Below are positions 46,701 through 59,200 of a stretch of DNA of 64,000 nt, one piece after another. Both the position numbers and the translations under genes were made by a program. Every line of letters starts with the position of its first letter. The first letter of the stretch is position 1. Origin of the DNA: Apis mellifera (taxonomy: Eukaryota > Arthropoda > Insecta > Hymenoptera > Apidae). The notes beneath the pieces were generated by a model, which was not told the DNA's origin, did no database searches, and saw nothing but the letters and a program-made list of their open reading frames with translations. Location of the stretch: contig NC_037650.1 in the NCBI RefSeq assembly GCF_003254395.2, positions 5,146,071 to 5,210,070 of the forward strand. The letters are read 5' to 3'.

Positions 46701-49700
46701 CGCGTTCCTCCGATATCCCCCTTCCCCGCCCCTTGTCTTCCCCTCCGTTGCAAGGCCTTGCACTGCCAGAAACGTGATTCTCCATCATACGGACCGCCTC
46801 TGATGAAAATGGTGTTTGGAAATCTGATAAAGGGAACTACCATCGTAAATCGACCATTTCGACAAGCTCTACTCTTTATCTCGTGGAACCAGGATTACGA
46901 TACTCGTGACGATATATATATATACATAAATATATATACAGTTATATACGACATGAGTGATGCATAGATCGATCGTCGCTCTTTCTTTCAACGGGAAGAA
47001 AGGGCGAATCTTTTTTTTATACGTGGTCGAATCGGATCGACACACGTGAAACAGATATCGAGAGAGAGACAGGAGGAACAGATTCGTTCGAATGTCTTCT
47101 CTCGGCCGATTTGAAATTCAAAGGTCGGAATAAATTCCATCGGCCATCGCCGTTCTTTTGTCAGTTTTATTAGGTCTCCCCGAGGATTCCCCACGCGGCT
47201 TAAGTATAAGTAATCCAGGGCACAATAACGTCTGGTAAAGTGCCATTCGGTAGCGCCACCCTGCAGATTATGGGCATTCCAGATGAACGCTAAACATTGT
47301 CGCTCATCCTCCTCGCGATCCGTGATACTTGGGCAGGGAATCGGGCAAATGGTATAAAACTGGAAACCTCGAATCCCCCTCGAGGTTGCCCGCTCTCGTA
47401 AAAATCTTCGATCGCATATCTTTTCATACCCGATAGAATAAAAATTTTTTACTCCTCGATCGCGAAACTTTTCTCTTTCTTTTTCTATTTCTTTTTCTTT
47501 TTCTTTCAAACGACGAAAAAAATCGTCGAATGTCACGGGAAGATCCGACGACGTTCCAGGGGCAAGGGACAAGGGGTTGACGTCGTATTTAGGTCGGGAT
47601 CCAACTGCTAGTTGGAATAATCTCTGCGAGGCACGTCAACGAGAACGGTGTCATCAGTTTGACCCTGTTTTCACTCCGGTTCGATATTGCGATCCACGCC
47701 CCCGCGTCTAGATATTCGCTGATCGTGGTATCCACAGTAGCAATAACCGGTACACGGTCGATTAAACCCTCTTACGCCCCGATTTTATCCTCCCTTTCCA
47801 CCCACCTTTTCCTTCTCTCTTATTTTACACCGAGAATAATATCCCTCCCCCCTCTTCTCCCATGGTTTTACCGCGCGTTCGCATGCGAGTATCGATATAC
47901 GTCGTCGGCCAACGTAAGTCGAATTTCTTTCCCTTTCCCACCGTGTGTATAATATTAATCGTACGGTCACGAACGTTAGGTAGGATCCACGATAACGAGG
48001 ATGAAAAATACTAGCGGCGGGAAATGGCGGAAGGAACAAAGCGTTTTTTAACGATAAAATTCGAGTCACGGAAAAGACGGCGGTATAGGATACCTTACAG
48101 TTGCACGTTTTCCGAATCGGGGCTTTGGATCGAGGGAGGGAGGGAGGAATCTTCGTGGGAAAGCTCGCAACCGGCACGATTTTTTCGCCCCCGTGGAAAT
48201 TCGTAAAGGACGAGCTTTGGTCCTTCGATTATTCCCTCTCTCTTTCTCTCTGTCTTCCTTTTTCTCTATTTATACATTTTTTGTCGTTCGTAGGATACAT
48301 ATATATGTGTACGAGTTTTGCGAGTTGAAAATATCCGGATTTCGAAATATTCCAATAGTCGAAAATGTATAAACGAGTTTCAATGAAAATTTCCCTCCCC
48401 GAATTTCTCCATAATTTCTCGGATCCAGAGCGCGAGATAGACGGAGGAGAGGAGGATGGGAAATGGGTTGAAATCAATGGGTGACAGATTCGAAATATGG
48501 CGGGCAGGTAGGTATCCCGGAAGTTGGAGCTAGTTTCCCAGCTACGATTCTCCGGGAACGACTGATCAGCGGAGTTTCCACAGTGTTTATTAACCGCAAG
48601 ACAAGGAGAATCGCGAATCGTTCCCCGAATGCAACGCCCGGGGCTATTCGACGAACTGTCTAGAATTATACCCACGAAGATTAGGAACGGCGAGAGGGAG
48701 AGAGGGGCCAACCCAGTATGGACAACCGTGGTATAGAATCCAGGAGTCCAAGATCACGACGTCTACTTGGAACGGTAACTCTGCATTGTCATGGTGATCG
48801 CGGCTGATAATGGACGATGGATTTACGGGAATATCGACGGATAACCGTGCAGTTGCTTTGAAACGTTTCCAGTATTTGATGAAATGGTCTGGGAACGCGG
48901 ATATGGTGAGTATTTTTCCATCGATAATTCTATGTATAAAATTTTTTATCTCTCTGTCGTGTTTGCGCTTCGATAATTTAATATTTTTTTCTTTCTTTCT
49001 TTCTTTTTTGTATTATTTTCGTGTGTTATCGAATATATATATATGCTAGTATAATATATACATGCACGGTGTGCGTGATAGGTATACGATAAAAAGAAAA
49101 AAAAATAATAAAGGGGAAGAGTTAAAAAAAATAGTAGGATGGATATGAACATCATGACGATGGCCTCGATTTTACGGGCATTGTTATGCTGATAGAGTTC
49201 GAGGATGGAAAAAAAGGGAGGAGGAGGGGAACGGAGAGAGGAGGGGTGAAACGCGAGAATGAATGGCAATAACGCTTGTACAAACGCATTTGTTAACAGT
49301 CGAGTTTTGATATCGTTTAATTTGTTTCGATGGTGGCCAAATTCGTCATGAATCGACAGAGGAAAAAACCTTCGATTTCCATTCAATTCTCGTTTTCGCG
49401 TGTTTCTTTAACCATCCGAGATGAGAAACGTTGTCGCGTTGTCCCGCTTTGTTCAATATTCAACCGCTTATTTTTTTTCTTTTTTTTTTTTTTTTATTTT
49501 CTTTTTTTCACAATTTCGTTTTTATTCAGACCAACCGGATGTTGAAAATACCGATTGGAAACGGTAATCGAAGGAAAAAACAAGCGCAGTTTCCATCCTG
49601 GACCACGAAAACAATAAATCTTAAATCTCCGATGGAAAATTTTAATTTAAAATATATATTTCCACGTTCGTAATTTCTCCGCCGGAATTAAATGGGAGAG

Positions 49701-49939
49701 AGGGGATACAAATACACTTCGAACGCCGGCATTCGTCTTTCGGCGTTCGAAGCGTTAATATCAACAAAGCGCCGTGTTGTGCTCGCCTATTCACGTTTCG
49801 TCGCAATTCTACGTCGCAAAAAGGATTTTTACCAATTTTTGATGGAATCTGCGAAGAGGACCACTCCACGAAAACTGCATCGGGTATGTACGTTCATATT
49901 TTTATTCATACACTTGCATGCTTTCGCGAACGTTTTGTT

Positions 49940-51000
49940 ATCGTCGATTATTGCAGTAATTTTAATAATAGTAATAAATATATTACTATTGTCGTTGATT
50001 ATTGCAATAAGTTTAATGCAGTGCTATATTTTAACACGATACTGTTTGATTCTTTTTTTTCTTTCGTGTTATTTTAATTTTTACACGCATATTATATAGT
50101 AATTTTACAACTTATAATTTGTAACTTTAATATACGATATACTTGTAACGTTATTGTTTAAATAGTATTGTTGTAATATTACAATATTTTTATAATAATT
50201 TTCTAAATATTGTTATTGAAAATTATTGTAAAAATATGTAATATATAATATTATTTTCGATAGCATGTAATTTATAACTTTAATGTATTACATACATTTG
50301 ACTTTGTATAGATGTTATTGAAAATAATTTAAATTTTTTAATATTTGTATTAAAAAATTATCAATGATAATATTTAAACGATAAAATTATAAATATATCG
50401 TATATTAAAGTTATTAATTATTGAAAATAACATAGCATATCATGCAAGAAAAGAAATTTATCATTTAAATATTATATTATTATTGAGAATAGTAGTATTT
50501 GTATAATAATATTTCAAATATTATTATTAAAATATTATTATTTTCAATAATTTATAACTTATATAACTTTAATATAACTTAATATGTTTACAACTTTATC
50601 ATCTGAATATTATTATTAAAAATTATTACTTTCAATATATTTATAATTTTATTGTCTAAATAAAATTACTATTTCCAATGATATATATTTTCAATGAATA
50701 ATATTTAAATAAAGTTAAAGTTATAAGCATATTATATATTAATGTTATAAAGTACAAATTATATATGAAAATAGAATCATTATAATAATTTTCTAAATAT
50801 TATTATTGAAAATATCATATTAATATAATTTTAATATATAATATATTTATAACTTTCGTTTAAATATTATTATTGGAAATCATTTTCCAATAAATGATAT
50901 TTAAACGATAATGTTATAATATATATATATGTATATGTATATATTTTCAATAGTAATATTATATATTATGTTAAAAACACGGTGAAAACAATTCATAAAA
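49940..51000. repeat. Extremely AT-rich island with dispersed internal repeats
   Basis: For about 1.05 kb the sequence is almost entirely A and T, with only scattered G and C, sharply unlike the CpG-rich flanks. A 33-bp segment beginning TATAATAATTTTCTAAATAT occurs at 50191-50223 and again at 50781-50813 with one difference. ATATTTAAACGATAA-type segments occur near 50370 and 50887, with an inverted version near 50857. No terminal inverted repeats or transposase are seen. Confidence 0.75.
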
Positions 51001-52158
51001 TCGGTAATTAAATATTTTAATTCGATATTTCAATTCGTTAATATTTTTCTTACGATTACACAGTTTGGAAAAATTTCTGTTAATTCTATTGTATTTTATC
51101 GTTCGAACGTTATGTATTTACGTTTTTAAAAAGAGAGGAATAAGAGAGGAGGGAGAGGTAGGGGGGGGAGAAAAGAGAAACTCATAAACTCCTAACAACG
51201 GCGATCACGTTACACTTTGAACGCACGTCTCGAAGCTTTTGTTGTTCACAAACAAACTCTCTGTTTCCTCTTCCCTAGTTCGCTTTAATCCGAAGTCAAT
51301 CCGTTGTTTTCACCGAGTAAACGTTGTTTTTCCCGAAAAACGAAACGTAACAGGATAATAGAATTTCGAAATATTAAGTAAAAGGGGGGAAAAGTTGGCA
51401 ATTTATTTATTAGAGATTTATTAGAAGATTTATTACTCTTGGGGGAAAAAAGGATCGTTAAGGGGTTAATATTTAATATTGTACCTTCGAATGTTTCTTT
51501 TTTTTTTTTTTTTTACGCGAAATGCGCGCACCTACGCGAAGTGGAGGATGAAAAAAAAATATATATATACATATATATACACGTAACAAATAGAATTATT
51601 CTCCACATAGCGAGGTGTTACGCCCGTTGGATTTCGAGCTGTAAATGCCATGGTATAAAAGTGAGACGAATAATGAAAATGGTTTTGGCCACCGGTGCGC
51701 CGCGTGTTTGGTGTTTTGAATTTACCAGTGGGCGTGCATCGGGGATTATGAAAAATCCGTGTTCACCGTTAGAGAAATTTAATGAAAATTTTTAATCCAT
51801 TTCGTCCATTTTTTTTTTTTTTTTTTTATTTGCCATCCCCATCCTCCCCTCCCGGATTTTTTAATCATCCCCCATGATCAAAGGCGGAACGCGTTCATCC
51901 TGCGGTTAGTCGGAGCAAACGGTTAGTCGAGATTAAATCGATTGAAACGATGTCCTGCCGATTGATTAAATAATATTCCTCGCGCTCAAGTTCGGACATT
52001 GTCCCGTTTAATCGAGATATACCACGTCCGTGAAAATATCGGACGAGGCACGGACGATAGAACGAAACGACGAAGGGGGGAGGGGGAGGTATGTAATACG
52101 TAGGAATAGCAAATATATCGTACGCGAGGAGAGGAATTGAGATACAATTTTGTACGAT

Positions 52159-52160
<2 letters not shown>

Positions 52161-52235
<75 letters not shown>
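52161..52235. repeat. (AT)n microsatellite, about 75 bp
   Basis: About 37 perfect AT units, the longest dinucleotide array in the window and fully self-complementary. Confidence 0.95.
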
Positions 52236-52238
<3 letters not shown>

Positions 52239-52745
52239 GAATAACCGATCAACGTAGATTACGTTTTACCTCCCCCATAAATACCGAAAGTATCGAAAGT
52301 GTAACGAGATAACTGTCGGTGGTTGATTTGTAGTCGGATCGAATATGCGGAATTTGATGTTATCGGCGTGTTTGCTTAAAAGGTACCTCGCGAATCCGCG
52401 AAACCACTTTGGCAAAACGCGTGGAAATATCGTCCTCTGAAAAGTGGATCAACTTTTCACCCGTGTTTTCTATGAAAATTCTATCAATTCATACATTCGA
52501 CATCGCGACGAATATTTGATATTTGCTCGATCGTATATAATTGACTTTCCATCCGTGAATTTTTTCCCTTCTCGATCTCTCCTTTTCGAAACAAAATTGC
52601 AACAAATCGCAATACAATTCTTCTTCGAAACAACGTTTCCCTACAATTTTTTCCCCGATAATTTTCGAATCATCCTCTTCCTTTTTCTTTTCTCTCAAAA
52701 AGATACAAATGGATTTTGAAATGCCTCGACGTCAAATCGATGTTG

Positions 52746-52822
52746 TTTTTCTCCTTCTCCTCCTCCTTCTTCTCCTTTCCCTCTTCCTCCTCTTCCTCTT
52801 TCTCCTTTCCCTCCTCCTCCTC
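52746..52822. repeat. 77-nt polypyrimidine tract
   Basis: An unbroken run of C and T, mostly CTC/CTT triplets. On the - strand it is homopurine and encodes a chance Glu/Lys/Gly-rich stretch in an open frame. Confidence 0.9.
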
Positions 52823-53256
52823 GGTTATTTCGATTATATCGAGACAAAACTGTTCCGAATGTGAACAACGAGGAAGGAGGACGAGTCGCAATTTCAAGAA
52901 CTCGTAACGTGGCTCCGGGAGCGAACGGGAATCCGATAACGTTGGAAGGGGGCGGAAGTCAATTAAGACGATCATGCAATAAATATATCGAGCGTATCGC
53001 GAATAACCAAGCTTCCATCCGGTCGATCGGACACACTCCTCCCCGATCGGGGGGATGGAGCTTTTGCAATTATCGGCTACATCGATTCCGCCCATGTGTT
53101 CCGCCCCCGAAGCGGAATGCTTCAAGTTGGAGGATCAGCTTTCAAGCGTATTCTCTTTACGGGGCAAGTTGCCGAGGGTCGTCTCGTTGCCCGGTCCATG
53201 TTATGGCGGGTTGTTACGTAGCCGCGAAACACGGCTTTTCGGTGGAATGGCTATAG

Positions 53257-53260
<4 letters not shown>

Positions 53261-53292
<32 letters not shown>
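53261..53292. repeat. (TA)n microsatellite
   Basis: Sixteen perfect TA units. Confidence 0.92.
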
Positions 53293-53297
<5 letters not shown>

Positions 53298-56200
53298 CAC
53301 GTTCGGCATCATGAATATTAACCGTATCGGGGAAACAATTCGTACTTTCCTTGCCAGAGTTCGAAAATTTAAAATTAAAATTACACGGTCGATTTTGGGA
53401 AGGGAGGAAGGACGATAGTGAACGCGGATACGGAAAATGTGGATATAATATTCATTCGACGGGAACGAGCAAAGTTTTCTATTTTAAAACTAACGCGAAA
53501 TTATTTCAAAGTCGTCGCCTATATATATATATATCTCGAGGAAGAATAATCCTCTCCGTGCGAGCACGCGTAATCGAGTTCAGCAATTATTTATTTCATC
53601 GTCTCGTTATCCTGGTTATTTCGTTCACGTCAGAAAACAATAACGAAGTTCTCGACGCCCCCGCCCCCGTTTATTATCCCGATCTCTCGAGTTCGGAACT
53701 GGTTTCCGAACCGTATATCGGATCCGTACAAAGCAACGTAATTACCGGTTTGATAACCGGTATTACGAGGAAAAAATTCCACGTTGGGGGGTGAGGGGAG
53801 GGTGGTGAACGCTTGAAATCGTCGACGAGCAGCGGGAGCTCGTTTTCAACGCATCATTTTCAATTTCCAGGGGTTATTCAGCGCGATGAATCAACGCCCA
53901 TCGATCGTTGCCATCCGCGAACCAATCAGTTTTTGCACCATCTCGGTAAGGAATCTTCGTGACGTTCAAAAGATTGTAACTCTCTTTCTGCGCGTCGAGA
54001 GAGAGAGAGAGGGAGAGAGGAAGGGAGAGGGAGGAGAGGAGAAGAAAGCTAGGATAGGGAGGAACGGCAGCGACGAAGGGAAAGCATCGTTTTTTGCGAC
54101 GACACTCAGCTATGGCTTATCGTCGAGAGGATAAACGAACGTCATACAGTCGGATCATCCGGATTTGGATGGTTCGCGAATCGATCCTTCAATCGAACCG
54201 ATACCATCCTTCCTCTTTATTTCATTCCTTTCCTTTTTCCCGTTCTCCGAAGCAAGGAAAATTCGGACGATTTCTCTCGATAACGATAACAAAATTTTTT
54301 AAACGACGAAAAAATCATATTTTGACTTTTCGAAAGGTTTACGTTTTCATCCAAATATCTCTTGAAATTATCTCTTGAAATTCGAGAAAGTAATTGGTCG
54401 TTAGAGGTCGTTGCGAAATCTGTAGAGATCTGTTGTAAAGCGTATCCATTTTCGAAACGCATGTAAAATCCTGTCAATCGTAGGATTGTTGGGTTCGTGG
54501 GTATCTCGATTCGTTCCAAAAAATCCATCGATTAAAACAGTATTTTTCCGATCTCGAATCCACTCTATTCATCCGAACAACTCGACTTTCCTCGTGTCGG
54601 TATTATGATCAAACATCCTTACAATTCATTAATCGGATTTGTTCGGATGCAAAACGAAAAAATGGACGAAATATCCCCGAAATTCCCCTTCGTCGTCGAT
54701 ATTTTCCTGGCCTCCTCCCTATTCGAGAACAACAGGGAGGGTATGCCGACGAAAACGTGCACAGTAGAAAGCTATCGTCCAATTTCCTTTGCTACAAACC
54801 TCTCCCTATATAGCAAACCGACGATAATAACGCTAGAAAGATTAAAGATTTTCGAATCGGTGTCACATTGCCGATCGCCACGGTTCGTCAATTAGGTTCG
54901 AAAAGTTGGAGTCTACTTAGCTCTTGGAAAGAAAAAGGAGAAACGTAGTCGGAAACTCGATATTTTATCCCCGGTTTGGTTTCCACGATCTCGCCGGAAA
55001 TATCGTAGGAAAGATGGTGCGAAAGGAGGATTTTCGAATCGGGGGATAGGAGAAAAAGGGCCGAGCGGCGTGGATATTCGAACAATACGGGTGCTAAGGG
55101 TTTGAACAGAGGGATCAGTTTTCTCCGTTCGACGAACCGGATGTCCTCTGTTTGACATTCGATTCGTGTATCCATGCGAATCGAATGCGTGCCGCGAAAA
55201 GAATGCGGACATGTTGTCGCTCGGTCCTTTCAATATGTATCCGCTTTCTGTACGATATTTGGGGGAGGGGGGCGGGGGAGAGAAATCGCGGAACCCTTTA
55301 ATTTAATTACAACCGTGTATCCGTGACGATGCAACGGGAATCCTGATGCTTGGACGAGCGATAGAGGATTCGAATCGTTTTTTCGTTCGTGAAATTTGAT
55401 AGGTGCGAAGTAAAATGGAATTTCCGTGGAACGCGACGGGGTTGTTTCTTTCGGGAACAAACAAGTTAGCATCGTGAATCTTTGATTTCGTTCTTTCTTG
55501 ATTTTCCATTCTTAAGAATAACGCGATATTGGTTTATTCGTTTCTTATCCTCTTTCCAATTCTTTTTTTTTTTTAAATGAGAATCTCGAAATGTACGTAT
55601 TTTTAAAATAGCGTTAAGAAAGAGGGAAGATAATTATTTGAACTATTGGAATTATTCGTTTCCGCGGAAATAATAGAACGGGATGTGCACAACTTGCTCT
55701 CGAATAAATTTCGAGATACGTTTGCATTTGAAAATTCGTGGCCGCGATCAAAATTCTATGGCTCATCGCGGCAATACGTGAAATAAACGAAGCTTGTTTG
55801 CCTGCGACCCACTTTCCATTCGATTCAAAACACACTCGGGAATCGAACGGAAGATCAGGACAGAGAAGAAAGAAGGAGGAGATGTTCGAGGGAAACGTGT
55901 ATATCGATATCGTCGAGATCGTGCTTCCTTTTGCCGGATTTCCACGGAGGGTAGCGAATCAAAACTAAATTCCGTCAAATCTCGTCATTTCCGATTGTAC
56001 GATCTATATATATATATATTCCCCTCCTGGGAAGGGAGAGAAGAAATCGATAGCCGATCGATCGAGAGGAGAGGGGAGGAAATTGTCGCGTGCGGAGAAA
56101 TTACAAGTTCGATTCGATTCGAAGATGTGGTGAAGAACTCGAGAAAGAGTGTATAAATTTAATCGCGTAAATAATACGTGACGTGAAAATAAAGAAAGAA

Positions 56201-59200
56201 GGATTGCGATTAATGCGTCGGAATAAAGTGTATTACGGGTTAGAAGTCGGTTTGACAAAGTGGTAATCGCATTTTATCCGCACAAGTACTTTAATAATGG
56301 AAATAAAGGAAATGCATTCGCATTCATCTTCCTTGCCGGGCGACGTTTAAATTAAGATGCATCGCACGAGTGTTCACGGTATAAATGTAACGAAACCGAC
56401 TGGAATAATATTTAAATTATTGTGGAATATTTTCCATTTTTCCCTTAAAGAAACATCCTATAACATATAGGATATTTTCCTACTGCTTATTTATTCCGTA
56501 CTCTCGAAGAAAGAAAGAAACGATTAATATCTCGTCTCTCTCTCGAAGAAACGAATTTAATTCAACTTTTCCTTCCCATTTTCCGATTTTCATCTTCTTT
56601 CGCAAACTCGCCTCAAATTGATCCCACTTTCGAAAATCTTCTCCAAATCTCTTCTCAAAGCATAAACGATACGCGCAACGAAAGAGAAAAAAAGGTCTCC
56701 TGAAAGAATTTTAATCTCGCGCCCGGTTAAACCGTTTATTCCAACTATGATCGAGCCCTCGTTCCCTGCATAATTACGCTCGATCGAGATGGCCCCCGAA
56801 ATCCTGCTGGATATCGTGGCAACTTGAGAAGTTTCACGTCGTTTCAGCCTCGATCCCCCTCGTTAAGAGCTCGTGTCGAGATCTCGTTCGTTGGTGGTAC
56901 GTTCGTTTCGAGAGAGAGAGAGAGGCCAGATCCAGGGTGCAGATGTTGGAAAACTCGAAACGATCGCGGGGGATGATGACGGCCGGGGATGGTTTCTCAT
57001 CGAAGTTGTTCGATCATCGTAATTACAACCCGCCGCCCTATGAAACGGGCTTTCTATATCGATGAATTTCACCACCACATGTGGCCCGTTTCCGGCCAAC
57101 TTCCTCCCCGACGAAGATGAGAGTTAATCCGTGAAATCAATGGCCACGGAAATGATCCTCTTCTCGCTCTCGAAATTTTAGAAATTGCAATTGTCTCTCT
57201 CGCGCGTAGCGATCGAGCGAGGGAAAAGTTTGAAGGAGATCTCTATTCTTGATTTTGCTATTCTTGAGTTGCTATGCGAATAGCGCGTTATTTTTGGTCG
57301 AGATTTAACATGCCTATGCTTTTCAGAGATAGTTGTAGATAAATTTGGTGTCTTTTCGAAACGATGCTAGAGAGAGAGAAAAATGCAATTCTACGGGAAA
57401 ATAAACGCTTCGAGTAGAAATTATAATCGATATTCGGTTTATATTTTACGTTCATGTTGGACGAAATTTCAATGTTTCGATGTAAAATTATAGAAGATCC
57501 TTCTCGAGTGGAACGAGATGGATGGATAAAATTCTGCCCGATCGTTTCACCGCGTAATTGCGCCCGTTAAAGCTTGAATTTATGCCGCGACGATGTCGTA
57601 GCGTCGACCGGACATAATTCCACGTCTCAGCGGACGAAACTGCCTGTTTTATAGCCGTGTATACTCGACTGATTCCCCCGTTATTTTTACAATACTTTTC
57701 CACCCGATTCCTCCTCCTCCTCCTCCTCTTTCTCCTTCTTCACTCGCGCCAAATTACCCAGAAGAGAAGATGCTCGTCGGGAAGAGAAATCCGTTCGAGA
57801 GATGTATTAATTCGAGTATAGCATTGCAAGATTGAAAGAAAAGTGAAGGAGACGCGACGAACGAAAAGAAAGTGGAGAAAGATGAAATTTAAAGAATTCG
57901 ATTTGGCGGGAAAATAAAAATAATTTCTCGAGATCGTTCGAACACTCGTCCTATCGCGTTTCGTCCTTTTTTAAAAGCTCGGGGATGATCGAGCCGAGAA
58001 AGAAATGACGGATGGTTGGACCAGGGGTTGAAATCTTGCACGGAATGCAGGGAACGGCGCTATTTAACTCGTTAAAACTCCGGTTTCTGCGGTTTCACGA
58101 CGCGCCGCGTGGGAATTCTCGAAGGGGAGGGAGTTCGAGGGAGGATAACGACGTTCGCCGCGCGAAGAAATTTTACTTCCGCCTTCCGGGTAAAACGAGA
58201 TGACAGGCCCTTATGCGCTGCAACGACGAGTGAATCTGACACGGGAACACGTAGTCGCGACACACTAGATGGAGGAGATACGTCGAGAAGTCGATGGCCG
58301 AGGAGGGAGAAAAGCTTGGAATAAAAATTATAAAAAGGAAAAGAGAAGAAAAGGGGAGAAGGAGGTTAGTAAATTGAGTCAGAGATGAGAAAAATGGGGA
58401 AGGGAAGAAATTTGGAAGAAGAAAGATATTTGTAGGAATTCGATCAGGCAGAAAAATGATCGAATCGAACGGGTTATTACTATAATTTTGAATTAATTTG
58501 TAGGTAATTGGAAATGGATGGAAGAGACACTTTGGGATTGATGTAACGATATTAATTAGTTTAATGAGAAGTTTATGAACCAAATATGTGTTAACATATT
58601 ATTTCCAAGTATGAAATATAAATGAAATATAATGTACGAAGGGCTGGAATGTATTTTCAAGTACAATAATTAATTGACATATGGATTGACGAACATCGAT
58701 TAATATGAATATGTGCTTTTTCGATATGTGCACGTGTTACGTTATGGAGACTGTATCGACTGTATGTATAATTTACGAGGGATTGAAGGGACGCGTGAAA
58801 AAAAAAAAAAGAAAGAAAGTGAATAAGGGTGGGAAGCGAAGAAGGAAGGGAAGAAGGCGCGAAACGTGAGATTTATTCGTGACGTTTTCAATTTCTTTAA
58901 GTAAAAAGACGGCTTGAAAGATGGCTTGATTCGTGGCAATTGATCCTTTGAATTCTGCGTCGCGAATTAAGACAGTTCGTGAAACACGGTATCAAATCTC
59001 TAATCAAAATGTTTCGGGGGAAAAGAAAGTTTTTGAAAGAGGGATGATGAGAAGAGAGACGAAACGAGAGAGAGAGGAAAAATGGAATACATCATAAACG
59101 AAATATTCCAAGACTTATTCAAATTAAATAGCAAATGAATATCTTCTTCTTTCGAAACTTTTTAATATTCCCCGTGGATATTAAAAACGAAAGAAAATAA

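Noticed and set aside
52670..53125. 151-codon - strand frame with a long Glu/Lys block.
   Set aside because: The acidic block is the translated polypyrimidine tract; the rest has no recognisable feature.
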